From: Pezicula radicicola | Lineage: Eukaryota > Ascomycota > Leotiomycetes > Helotiales > Dermateaceae | DNA: 64,000 bases | Assembly: GCA_003008705.1 (NCBI GenBank) | Contig: PDUO01000025.1 | Location: 251,709-315,708, forward strand | Direction: 5' to 3' | Shown: positions 1 to 9,769 of the stretch, piece after piece | How the letters are laid out: each line of letters starts with the position of its first letter | How positions within the stretch are numbered: the first letter of the stretch is position 1 | Notes under the pieces: model-generated | Database searches by the model: none | Told to the model about the DNA's origin: nothing | The model's input: the letters and a program-made list of their open reading frames with translations, nothing else | Program-made: the position numbers and the translations under genes

Positions 1-482
1 ACGATGCCGAAGCAAACGTCACAGCAGCTCTAAACTCCACAGTCCTAGCATACCCAGACCACAAAATCATCTTCACAGGTCACAGTCTCGGCGCAGCTAT
101 AGCAGCCATAGGAGCAGCCGTAACACGAAATTCAGGCAAAGTGGTCGATCTATATACCTATGGACAACCACGTATCGGATCACAAGACATTTCAACATAT
201 ATCACCAACCAATCACCAATACTAGGAAACAATTATAGAATGACAGACTTCAATGATGAAGTTCCGCAACTTCCTCCTCACTCTGCTTTCCTTGGAGAGG
301 ATTGGGATCATATTTCTCCTGAATATTGGATCTCGATTAATGGGACTGATATTCTTCCTACTGATATTCATGTTATTACTACTCCTCTCTTTAGCACGGC
401 TGGAAACTCGGGTTTCTCGTTGGCTGATAGTTCGATTACTGCTCATAGGGAGTACTTTGGCCATATCTCTGGTTGTAATTGA
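1..482 (+). CDS. Class-3 lipase/feruloyl esterase-type hydrolase, C-terminal part (5' end outside window)
   Basis: The reading frame is open from base 3 to the stop at 480-482, giving about 159 residues of the C-terminal half of a fungal class-3 lipase. The nucleophile elbow GHSLGAA lies near base 78. The catalytic Asp region is NDEVPQLPP around 258-285, and the expected catalytic His lies in HREYFGHISGC just before the stop. This triad order (Ser, Asp, His) and the C-terminal Cys after the His are typical of secreted triacylglycerol lipases and FaeA-like esterases with the alpha/beta hydrolase fold. The signal peptide and lid lie upstream of the window. Substrate (lipid or feruloyl ester) cannot be decided from this half. 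No break is visible in the part present. Confidence 0.85.
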   Translation, partial: DAEANVTAALNSTVLAYPDHKIIFTGHSLGAAIAAIGAAVTRNSGKVVDLYTYGQPRIGSQDISTYITNQSPILGNNYRMTDFNDEVPQLPPHSAFLGEDWDHISPEYWISINGTDILPTDIHVITTPLFSTAGNSGFSLADSSITAHREYFGHISGCN

Positions 483-1474
483 TTCTAAGAGTAGAGTATT
501 TTCGGCTTCATTTGGGTAGACAGGACTTCGATTTATTGCTTTGTTTTTTGTTTTTGTTTTTTGTTTTTTAGCTTGCAAGCTTTTGGCGATGGTGTTCGGT
601 GTTTTTGAAGGGGTTTTAAGAACATGGGAATTTTTGCATTACGGAGGAATTTCGGAGTAAAGGATGGGTGCATATTTGAACCGCCCGAACATGTGGCAAT
701 GGCGTTTTGGATTTTGTGTGAGAAGCATGCTATCTGAGTAGGTAGCTTTGGAGAAGAAGCTCTCTTTTAGAGATAAGTTTTAGAATATTTTCTTCGCGAC
801 ATACATATTGTAGTCGACATGATATTCAATAAATAGGCTTTGCCCAGTTTAAACAAGGTCAACTTGTAAGTAACTGATTTGCACAACTCTCAAAATTTGA
901 TGTTGTTAAACTTTAGCAAAATCCTTTTATACCCTCCTCAATTTGCCATCCTGTTTGGATTTTGTTATGCTATTTGGCCTGTAGTTGTAGCTATAACTTT
1001 TAAGTTCAAACTATTAAGATTGATTCCATATTAGTTCTTAAGATGAGCTGAGAATCTATTTACTATGACGTAATTATTCTCTCACTGGCATCTTCAGACT
1101 TCTTAATCCTCTCTCTTATAACTACCGCCGCCTTTACTTAGGCTTGGCTTAGTTCAGCTCAGAGTTAACTTAATTATTTTCTATTATAGATAAATACCTT
1201 ATATTATATTCTATAGCTAGGTACAATTCGACTATGTGCTAATATAATATAGGTTTTAGCCACTTCGTGCTCTGAAGCCTACCGTGTGTACTCAAGTACC
1301 GGACCTAACGGAGGGTCTTCTCGCCGTCTGACCCTATCTCCAGACAAACGCCGTCTCCGTCGTATGAGCGGCCACCGAGTACTTCCTCGCCTGGACGCCT
1401 TGGATGGTGAATATAAGTACAACATAAATACGGAAGATCGCACCTCACAAGATATTGGGCTCTCCGCCCAAAAG
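483..1474. other. AT-rich intergenic region
   Basis: No supported gene. The first 60 bases hold T-rich runs (TTTTTGTTTTTTG-type) downstream of the lipase stop. From about 780 to 1260 the DNA is strongly AT-rich with TA-rich words, as in RIP-degraded fungal intergenic DNA. From about 1270 the composition turns abruptly GC-rich. The methyltransferase frame is already open from 1286, but I place its start later. Confidence 0.5.
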
Positions 1475-2338
1475 ATGACAAACATGGCGCAACACACTCA
1501 ACCAAGCACTTACACGCAGGGGTACTCCAGCTACACCACCGCAACCCACCAGTTGCGCACGGCCGAGTCGGATGCCGCCTTCCTCTTACCGCACATCAAG
1601 AAGACAGACCACATTCTCGATGTCGGCTGCGGGCCGGGCACCATCACCACGGGCTTGGCTAGGTACGCGAGCGAAGGTACGACGATCGGTATCGATATCT
1701 CGGCAGCCGTCTTGCAGAAGGCGAAGACATTAGCAGCCGAGGCCAACGTCCTTACCGAGGGGCCAGGCTCCGTCATCTTCAAGGAAGGCAACATTCTAGA
1801 GGGGCTTCCCTATGCCGACGATACGTTCGATATCATCTATTGCTCTCAGCTCTTCGGGCATCTGCCGCCGCCAGACCTGCCACGCCAGGCGTTGGCCGAG
1901 ATGCGACGGGTCCTGAAGCCGGGCGGCATCCTAGCCACGCGCGACGGGGCGGACCAGCACTTCTACCCTCGGAGCCTGGACCTCGACCGGCTGTGGGTGC
2001 AAAATCAAAATCGGGCATTTGGCAAAGGGACGCCCGAAGTAGACCGCACTGGGACCATCATGCCGGCGCTGTTCCGTAGCGTTGGCTTTAATGCCGACGA
2101 CGGCAAGGTCCGTGTCGGCGCCGGAACCACTGTGTACTCAGGGCCAGAAGCCCGGAAGTGGTTGGCCTGGCGTGGCGCCGGCCAGCTGCAGCAGGGAGAT
2201 GCATTCCGCCAGAGCTGGCTTGATGCCGGCATCACTGAGGACGAGATCCAACAGACGCTGCTCGCTATACAGAAGTGGGCCGAGATGGAGGATGCATGGT
2301 ACGCGGCGCTGCAGTGCGAGGTGTTGGCGTGGAAGTAA
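1475..2338 (+). CDS. UbiE/COQ5-type SAM-dependent methyltransferase, GC-rich
   Basis: Intronless gene of 287 residues (start MTNMAQ at 1475; a second Met at 1484 is equally possible). It is a class I methyltransferase: motif I is ILDVGCGPGTITTGLA, followed by the acidic motif II region GIDIS, motif III-like FDIIYCSQLFGHL, and ALAEMRRVLKPGGILATRDG, the post-motif of the Methyltransf_11/UbiE group. It probably acts on a small molecule in the cytosol; the acceptor is unknown. The frame stays open upstream to 1286, but those 63 codons are basic and low in complexity, and the domain starts cleanly after 1475. Oddly, the gene is clearly GC-rich with G/C third positions, unlike its AT-rich flanks and neighbours, and has no intron. 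An inverted repeat begins about 15 nt after its stop. This suggests transfer or a recently inserted segment. Confidence 0.85.
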   Translation: MTNMAQHTQPSTYTQGYSSYTTATHQLRTAESDAAFLLPHIKKTDHILDVGCGPGTITTGLARYASEGTTIGIDISAAVLQKAKTLAAEANVLTEGPGSVIFKEGNILEGLPYADDTFDIIYCSQLFGHLPPPDLPRQALAEMRRVLKPGGILATRDGADQHFYPRSLDLDRLWVQNQNRAFGKGTPEVDRTGTIMPALFRSVGFNADDGKVRVGAGTTVYSGPEARKWLAWRGAGQLQQGDAFRQSWLDAGITEDEIQQTLLAIQKWAEMEDAWYAALQCEVLAWK

Positions 2339-2352
2339 GCACGCAGTGGACA

Positions 2353-2677
2353 AAATAGTTGGCCGCTTTTTTAAAATACCCAAAGAATCTCATCCGTTTG
2401 CAATTACAAGTACTGCGCCTGTAATAACTCAAAAATAAAATAAGAATAAGATTTATACTTCAAATAAATGCTTACCTACTGATTATTTCATATAGAAAAG
2501 TTTTCTATTGAGTATCTGTGTGTGAAAAATCTATTGGTGAAAGAGAGCAAGAGAACTCTAGCTACATATGGGTACTAGTCCCGCGCTGTGCCGTTTCCCC
2601 TAACACTAGATTGTTAGAAATAATTAAAGGCTTTAGAGAAAATACAGTTTAGTTACTCAAAAAGCAGCCAACTATTT
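2353..2677. repeat. Inverted-repeat element (MITE-like) just downstream of the methyltransferase
   Basis: The bases at 2353-2372 (AAATAGTTGGCCGCTTTTTT) return as a reverse complement at 2659-2677 with a single C/T mismatch, giving 19-bp arms about 325 nt apart. The interior is AT-rich with no coding capacity. It looks like a small non-autonomous DNA transposon. No convincing target-site duplication was identified, so the boundaries are approximate. Confidence 0.5.
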
Positions 2678-3523
2678 GGTTACCCGCCTGGTAAGTGACC
2701 AGACGGGCTTCTGGGTGCGATAGTAAAGGGAGAGGGGGAAGGATAAGGCTAGATTACTCCACTATACGCAGATATAATAGCTTAGATCTAAAGACAAATA
2801 GAGATTACTTATGTTACAATTCTAATATACAGCTTACTATTTTTTTTTTATAATATACAACCATAGACCAAGGAGAATTACAAAGTAGTACATCGCCTGC
2901 TCTACTATATATAAACATTAGGTTTTGTAAGATAGATATACTTATTGCCTTCTTATAGAACCACTTACCTTGCCGTTTTAAAGGTAAGCAAAGGGTAGCT
3001 AAAGCCAAAGGAGCAATAAGCGAGCAATTATTAGCTAGAGTAAGATAGACGACGATGAATTGATTATTTGTAATAAGTATTGTTTTCATGATGGGCCTAG
3101 GGTTAAGCGAGGAGGGCTAAGGTAAACCGCATATAGATCTTATTAGCTTTTCGCGTAGGAGCTACGTCTAGGACTCCAAATCCTAAGATCCACATATACA
3201 TGTGTCTTAATGCTCAAATAAAAAATATATAAAGTACGTAGGCACGCTTATAGCATTAATACAAGGACTAAGAGTGCTATTTATACGGAGTACGTGTGCA
3301 GATAGGGTGTCCATAAGGTAGAAGCTAAAAGACTTCCAGGTAGACCTGAGCTAGATTGTAGATTTAAAGATGCATGTTATGCTAATCTACAAAATCATTC
3401 ATCAACTCCCCTCCTCTCCCAAAACCCTAAATATATCTGCATATAAATCATAACTCCTTATAACTTGATTCAAGGGCAAATGTCGAACTGCTTCTCTGGC
3501 CCTCTCATTTCTAATGCAGACCT
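2678..3523. other. AT-rich intergenic region, probably degraded repeat DNA
   Basis: No gene supported. It is AT-rich with poly-T and TATA-rich tracts (for example around 2830-2850 and 3215-3235), and the short open frames have no recognisable domain. The composition fits mutated transposon relics. Confidence 0.4.
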
Positions 3524-5233
3524 TCATAATGGTCCTAAGGTAAGGGTACTTTGGCCACAAAGACATGTTCCCTGAAAACAAATACCAGAGTCACAGCCCG
3601 GCATAACTGGGCAATCGCTGCTAACAGAACATGTCGGAGTTGGAGATGGTGATGGTGCTTGTGTTGAACTGAATCCTAGGGTAAGACTACTTTGCCCACA
3701 AAGACATGTACCCTCAAAACAGATACCCGAGTCACAGCCCGGCATGACCGGGCAATCACTACTAACCGAACATGTCGGAGTTGCCGACGGGGTTGGTGAT
3801 TGTGTTGAAGTGGGTGCTGGAAGAGGACTAGTGGCTATAGCAGGAAGTGATGGTGATGGAGAAGGACTAGAAGAAGCGCAGACTGTCTCTGTCACACATG
3901 CCTGCATACCGCCACTCCCATTACACTCCACCGTCGTCGTCGTAGGACAGTCAAGAGATGCAGTCGATGACAAAGTCGGCAATGGTAGTTCAGAACTCGA
4001 TGCTTGCTTCGAGCTTGTCAAGGGAGGAGAACTTGTTTGACTTGCGCTTTCCACCGTGGAGGCTGATCCCGGTGTCGCTGTAAGATTGCTCGTAATAAAT
4101 GTGTAAGTTGCATAGCTGAATCCACTCTCACTAAAAGCTGTTCCACCCCCAGTGGCGGTCCCGAACTTAAGAAGTGGACAGGCTGCTGCGCTTGTTGTTG
4201 CAGGACTAGTGGAGGTTCCAGTAACGCTACAACCTGCTGTCGTCGAACATATAGTAGTGGTTGAACAAGCAGTCGCAGTGCCGGTTGCGGTTGTAGCTGG
4301 ACAGATAGTCGAAGTTGTGCAATCACTGACTGTTTGCGTTTCGCAGCTCTAAGCTTAAGTTAGTCTATAATTCAGTGGTGGTGTAAAGCCAGCCACTTTC
4401 AGGAGAAGACTCACGGAAGTGCTTGGACTGGGAGTAGAGGTGGCAGATTCAAGAGTTGTTGACGGACTTTCTGGAGTTGACGTCGGATTATTATCATCAT
4501 TTGGATCTGGTGGGTTAGTATTGTTATTATCTGGGTCGTCTGGGTCGCTATGTCCTGTCTTTCCGCCATTGTCGCTTGCGGGAGGACATGTATTAATAAA
4601 CAAGACATCGACACAAGGGAAATGAAAGTCTGGTAAACCGGGCAAAGAGAACTGAACTTCTGGAATGAGTGGGATATTGAAGACAATTATCCAAAGCGAG
4701 TCATCGTCCTGATTATTGGTTTCGCTGCAATCGTTTGTACAAATGCAACCGCCTTGGGGCCGTTAGTTTTTGTTAAAGTATGTTCATCGGAATAGATGAG
4801 GGTCTATACGTACAATGCACAACGGGGAGGTGAATCGGCTGGCCATCAGCGCCTTGAGTGGTGGTCCAGAAACTCGTAGTGAAATCACTGTTTGTAATGA
4901 CCTGTGTTGAAAGCCCAGAAGGTGTTATTGTCATAGTAGATGTCACTAATGAAATATTATGTGAAGTGGTGGAACTAGGTCCGGTTGTTATTCCGACTGA
5001 GTCTGGCCCCATAGACGTTGGTTGACTGGAAATCGTGACAGTGTTTAGAGTACTTCCAGTTAAAGACGCGCTCCCTAAAGCACTAGATGTGCCCTGTGAA
5101 GACCCACTCTCAGTGCTAATCGTTCCATTTACAAAGATAAATCCTGGAATAGACGAAAGTGGAGTTATAGGTGTGCCAGTTACAGGAGTTAAAGAACTCG
5201 GTAATGTGGTATTCGTACCAGTCGACAATGGAA
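3524..5233 (-). CDS. Ser/Thr-rich, Cys-containing wall/mucin-type protein (3 exons seen; 5' end unclear)
   Basis: Exons at 5233-4814, 4752-4397 and 4348-3524; introns 4753-4813 and 4349-4396 both have CTAAC branch points, and all phases agree (about 530 residues). Order: a Ser/Thr-rich stretch; TTTQGADGQPIHLPVV; a Cys segment GCICTNDCSE; LPGLPDFHFPCVDVLF...CPPASD; an Asp/Asn/Pro-rich linker; then CETQTVSDCTTSTIC and GCSVTGTSTSP. The last is a signature I know from secreted fungal glycoproteins that often trail chitinase-like domains. The C-terminus carries two copies of a Cys module (CSVSSDCPVMPGC...CLCG). No signal peptide or catalytic domain is visible; upstream in this frame there is a stop near 5270, and then the ankyrin gene. 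It is either a truncated secreted protein or the tail of a fusion. Confidence 0.65.
3530..3785 (-). repeat. Tandem duplication of a Cys-rich module within the coding sequence
   Basis: Two near-identical segments (about 3540-3650 and 3665-3785 on the plus strand) encode the same module, CSVSSDCPVMPGCDSGICF followed by GTCLCGQ and a short LTLG tail. They differ mainly by E/Q and S/T substitutions. The high nucleotide identity points to a recent duplication of about 125 bp. Confidence 0.8.
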
Positions 5234-6401
5234 CTGTGTTGGTGGGTGTAACACTATTGAATGAAAATTGTTACTTGCGGTCCCTTCCTCTAGGTGTGTA
5301 ATATCTGCTCTCGACTGAATATCTATCCCAATCTCCCTTAATCTCTCACACTTTGAAGCAATCATCGCCTCTAAGGGCGACGACTTTTCCACATCCCCAA
5401 TCCGAACTCTTAAATTCACATCAGCTCCATTTCGGATTAAAAACTCCACCATATCTACATCTCGAGCCTGAACCGCCTCCCATAGCGGTGTATTCCGATA
5501 CACCCTACTATATTTAAGCGCACTTGACGAAGGACGTTTCTCGCCCTTGTGCATAATATTGATATCGGCGCCATTTGAAAGTAGAAGTTGAACCATTGGA
5601 ATCCGCTCTGCATCTACGTCATGCTTCCTCTGTACAATTGCAAAGAGTGCATTGTTATCGACTTGTGCGCCGCATTCGAAGAGCAGTTGCAGAGTGGAAA
5701 GGGATCCGTTTTCAGCTATGTAGAACATCGGCGAATTTCCTACCCCATCCGGAATGTTAGGATTGACCCCATGTTTGAGGAGCCATAAGGGTAGTCTTTT
5801 ATCACTCAAGGGTGTAGGCATGTTGTGTGATGCGGAATTCCTAAGAAATAATTATGTTAGTCTCATTAGATACGTTCTATATATTCATTTTCTCAGTATA
5901 GCCACCGAAATCTGGAACGTACGCAAGAATCTTGGATTCCCTAAAATCCCACCCAGCATCTAGCAAATCTTGTAGAATGCCCTCAAATGTCTCATCGTCG
6001 GCAGCAATTGGGCCTCTAATATATGCGGCAAGTGATTAGTTTGCTTTTGCTCCATGACTGATTAGTAGTTTGACCAGAGCCCGATTGCCGGACATCACAG
6101 CTATGGGGAGACTCCTGTCGAAGTTCTTTGCTTCTGGTGCAGGCAATATGGAATCAGATGACCATTCTGAGAGGAGACTTTGGGCTCTTGTCGTATTATT
6201 GTCGGAAACGGTTTTTGCTACGGCGTTGCAATACGTGTCTATGAGAATCTCATGAAATTTTGCCCAAGTTGGGAGTGTTTGTTGGTTCTGGAATAATGCG
6301 CGAACACTGTCAATATCGCCAGCTGTCTCAGCTCGTTTTAAGGCCCGTCGGAACGAATCCTCAGCGGCACGATTCTTCAGCGTGATGGTTGAATTTTGCA
6401 T
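5189..6401 (-). pseudogene. Ankyrin-repeat protein gene with an internal stop codon
   Basis: Exon 1 is 6401-5923 and exon 2 runs from 5840; the 82-nt intron (5841-5922) has GTACGT and a CTAAC branch point. Ankyrin-type helices are seen in NRALVKLLISHGAKAN, RLPLWLLKHGVNPN, LSTLQLLFECGAQVD, MVQLLLSNGADIN and MVEFLIRNGADVN. After HGAKAN an in-frame TAA (6036-6038) interrupts exon 1, yet the same frame then continues with plausible ankyrin sequence (LAAYIRGPIAADDETF) into the spliced exon 2. A CAA-to-TAA change would explain it. Exon 2 stays open to 5189. Alternatively a 41-nt intron (5234-5274) would splice it in phase into the Ser/Thr-rich gene. A shorter protein could start at Met 5821. Ankyrin repeats mediate protein binding; no effector domain is seen. 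Confidence 0.65.
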
Positions 6402-7665
6402 TGTGAGTTGAAGTTACCACTTCTTCTTCTGACTAAACGACGCGGAGGGTAACAAATATTAAGGGTTTGGTAGATTGCTATTAACTATTCATAGAAACGT
6501 TGTGCTTACAGTATTGTGCCGCCTAGAATGAAGGATTCTAGATGCTAGCCGAGTGGGGTAGGAAGAAGCTCGTAAGTTGGAGCCACAAGCGACACAGTCA
6601 CATGTATACAGGACCATTCACATGACCAAAACCTTAGATATCTTTTCTATTTAAAATCAAGAATAATAAAGCCGGGGCATACACTTAGTATCGCTTAGGC
6701 GCATTGAGCGCTAAGGAGCTAGGCGAGCCAAGTTATGCTAATAAATATCAAGCTCCCGGATATTTCTTGAGGCCGGCTGTTGAGAACTCTTGATCACCTC
6801 TACATTATAGGTAATGCCTTCTTGCCGAGACCACCCGCACCACTGCCGATAAAGCCAAGTTCGATCTGACAAGCTTTGTGTATGCCTTACCGATTTACTC
6901 CAGAGAATATTGTCCGAAGAGTGGAGAGTCTGGGGACGCCGAAACGGCCAAGCCTGTCTGCATCGTGTTGTTCTTACGTATTGATCATTCTATTGTCTCA
7001 AACTTCTCTTGGTCTCTTCGCTCGCTTCCATAACTTGATAGGCCAAGCCTATAACAAGCCTTCTCAAACCCCAGATGACAGAAAACGCACAAAAGTTCTA
7101 CATGGCCAAGCGTATCTGGAAACCAAATATACCATATATTATTTGTCTGGCACCTCATTATGGCTATTGATCTGAATTTCTGCCGTTTGATATTATCCCC
7201 ACAATTCGAATAGCGGGTGCATTTCGCAAGGCGAAGTGGCCCATATTCCACAAAGATCTTTGAATGGTCACTAGTGTTATAACCAAGAGAGGCTCTTCCA
7301 AATTTTGAACTCTAACCTGGCCAGAAATTGTTGGGTCAGCAGATGCTATGTAATGGCAAATCACCGAACGGGCAATAGATCCTCGTTACGTGCTATATCA
7401 AGAAATCCACGCCTGATGTGCCGAGAGCCACTGATCCAAATTCATGTTTCGAGGCCGCGGTGATCATTTTTCGGAATTGATAATACATTGATGCGTCCTT
7501 CTTATGGCATGCCATCTCAACCATTCTCTCATTCTTGCATTTCATTCTTCAATTCTTCAAACCTAGACTTTGATTTATGTGAGGCTGTGCTTCACCTTAG
7601 TTCCATCCGTCCTTTTCTTCTGTCTCTTTTATAAGTGGGCAGGCTCACGTTCGTTAGTGTTCAGA
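6402..7665. other. Intergenic region between divergent genes
   Basis: It holds the 5' sides of the minus-strand ankyrin gene and the plus-strand ZIP transporter. A weak hairpin with CTTAG/CTAAG arms lies near 6694-6715. Open frames around 6876-7364 show no domain and no sensible codon pattern. The last 100 bases are pyrimidine-rich, as is common in fungal leaders. I see no clear zinc-responsive element. Confidence 0.4.
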
Positions 7666-9339
7666 ATGGCAGATGTAATGTCTACTGTGAAGCCTCAATG
7701 CGGCAGTGGTGGAAGTAATGCGGAGGAATATGACTTGCCATCACATGTCGTTGCTCTTTGTAAGGATTCCCTATCCGAATCAACGATTCGATTGCTAATG
7801 ATGCTTAGTTCTCGTGTTGGGATTCAGCTGTGCAGGTAAGAAAAAGACCGAACTCCTATTCAATAACCTACATTATGAGATATGGATTTTCTTGATGCTA
7901 CGCTTCTGGATCTTCATATTGATTGAGAAACGTACTAATACTTTTGTTTTAGGAGCTGGCTTTCCAGTAGTGGCAAAAAGGATCAGTTGGGTGAGGATTC
8001 CTCCAAGTATCTTCTTTGCTTGCAAGCACTTTGGGACCGGTGTCCTGGTTGCAACTGCCTTTGTCCATGTGAGTTCTCCCCATCTGAACCGGTCCTCGAA
8101 CAACCAATACTAACATGATGACAGCTTATCCCGACGGCTTTCCAATCTCTTAACAACCCATGTCTTCCCGATCTTCTTACTGACAAATATCCCGCTATGC
8201 CTGGTGTCATCATGATGTTTGCACTCTTCTCCCTCTTTCTCATCGAGGTGTATCTCAAAGGCAAGACTGGTGGTCACTCCCACGGTGGTCCTACTGGCCA
8301 GGCACCAACTCAAATCCACCATACTCACAACCCAAATCTCCGAACTATGTCAACCGACTCCTTCAACTCTATGGCTAATCTCAAACCAAACTCATACCCC
8401 AATGAGAAGGAGATCGGACTTGCCCGGTACGCATCTTACCTGACTTCCTATTATTTAGACTTCTCGACTGACATCGTATAGAATCTCCCTGGTGGACGAT
8501 TACGAACGTAAGGAGTACAACGACATCAAACAGTACGGTAACGAAGCTGAAATGCCCCCCTGGTTCCAGGTCTTCTTCGCCCAGTACGTTCGCCAACGCG
8601 AGGAGCTCAAGGTCGCGATCTCTGATATTTCTGCACGAAACCAACCTCCCGCATCTACCTACATGCCTCAGAATACCGAGAAGGCGCTGGAACTCTCTGA
8701 CCCAACCATTGATGCGGCCACGTACAGAAGGATGAATCTTAATATTACACTATTGGAAGGAGGCATCTTGTTCCACAGCGTTTTCGTCGGCATGACTGTC
8801 TCGATTACCACCGATGGTTTCATCATCCTCTTGATTGCCATTCTTTTCCACCAATTCTTTGAGGGTCTTGGTCTTGGGTCTCGTATTGCTGCTGTACCAT
8901 ACCCAAAGGGAGCCGCAAAACCATGGGTTTTAGTCTTTGCTTTCGGCACTACTGCCCCTATTGGCATGGCTATCGGTCTCATAACAAGAAATACGTACGA
9001 TCCTGCCAGTGCATTTGCGTTGATTCTTGTCGGAGTTTTCAATGCCTTGTAAGTCCATTCCACCCCAAAGATTCTAATCATTCGAATTTCAAAACAGACA
9101 CTTTTTGGCTAATACATCATCGAAGCTCTTCTGGTCTCCTGCTGTACGCAGCAACAGTCGATCTCCTAGCCGAAGACTTCCTATCGGAGGAAGCCCAACT
9201 ACTCATGACCAAGCAAATGAAGATCAAAGCTTTCACATATATTATGTTGGGCGGTATGTGGTCCTTTCCCCATTACTACGTCAATATCCACTAACGTGCC
9301 TCAGCGGCGGGAATGTCTATCGTCGGCGCTTTCGCGTAA
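7666..9339 (+). CDS. ZIP-family zinc/iron transporter (7 exons)
   Basis: Exons 7666-7759, 7809-7835, 7953-8068, 8125-8426, 8482-9048, 9126-9253 and 9305-9339 sum to 1,269 nt (422 residues). The protein is a plasma-membrane or organellar divalent-metal importer of the ZIP family. It begins with a CGSGG...EYDLPSHV lead as in fungal Zrt proteins. It carries the first helices (VALFLVLGFSCAGAGFPV), ACKHFGTGVLVATAFVHLIPTAF, then a His-rich cytosolic loop (GGHSHGGPTG, HHTHNP). The metal-binding helices are HSVFVGMTV and FHQFFEGLGLGSRI. The short final exon ends SIVGAFA, as expected for the last ZIP helix. For intron 5 I used the acceptor ending GAAG at 9125 rather than the earlier AACAG, because only that keeps the conserved SSGLLLYAATVDLLAEDF frame. 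It appears intact and is likely controlled by metal supply, although no operator is recognised. Confidence 0.95.
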
Positions 9340-9769
9340 AGGAACACCCATTCGTTTGTCATGCCCTTTCGCACCTCCAAGTAGTGCACACACATCCGAA
9401 GGTACACGCCGGTAGGCTGGCTGTATCGACGTTCATTCGACCTCAGATTGATTATTTTTGGTGCTCTCTTTACCGTACTCATATCTGGCTATTTAGAGTA
9501 CTACCATCTAATACATATATAACTATTTAAGCACGTGAAAAGATATATTTCCTGACGTCCCTCAACTACCCACCATAACAGTCGTGAATTGAACATTGCT
9601 GCCTTACCCATGCCATGAAGCCGCCGAAGTGTAGGTAGAAAGAGGAGATGCTTCTCAAAACACAGTTCGCCTACCTAGGCACGGTTGCTATTCAGCGTCC
9701 ACTATACCGTTATAACTCCGCAAATGTGGTTTTCACCTATCGAGGTAATACCCTACCTGCCAAGGCTTG
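9340..9769. other. Intergenic region before the monooxygenase relic
   Basis: No gene supported. The missing N-terminal half of the neighbouring monooxygenase (first Rossmann fold) cannot be found here in any frame, so the loss was a truncation and not only point mutation. Confidence 0.4.

Noticed and set aside
4018..4326. Minus-strand 102-codon frame and a plus-strand frame across the Ser/Thr-rich gene
   Set aside because: The true minus-strand frame here reads CETQTVSDCTTSTIC and GCSVTGTSTSP and splices cleanly; the others are shadows.
6026..6068. A 43-nt intron that would remove the ankyrin TAA
   Set aside because: Its length is not a multiple of three, so it would shift the downstream ankyrin frame; its GTCATG donor is poor.
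9089..9125. Earlier acceptor AACAG (9097) for ZIP intron 5
   Set aside because: It shifts the frame out of the conserved SSGLLLYAATVDLL segment; the acceptor at 9125 keeps it and has a CTAAT branch point.
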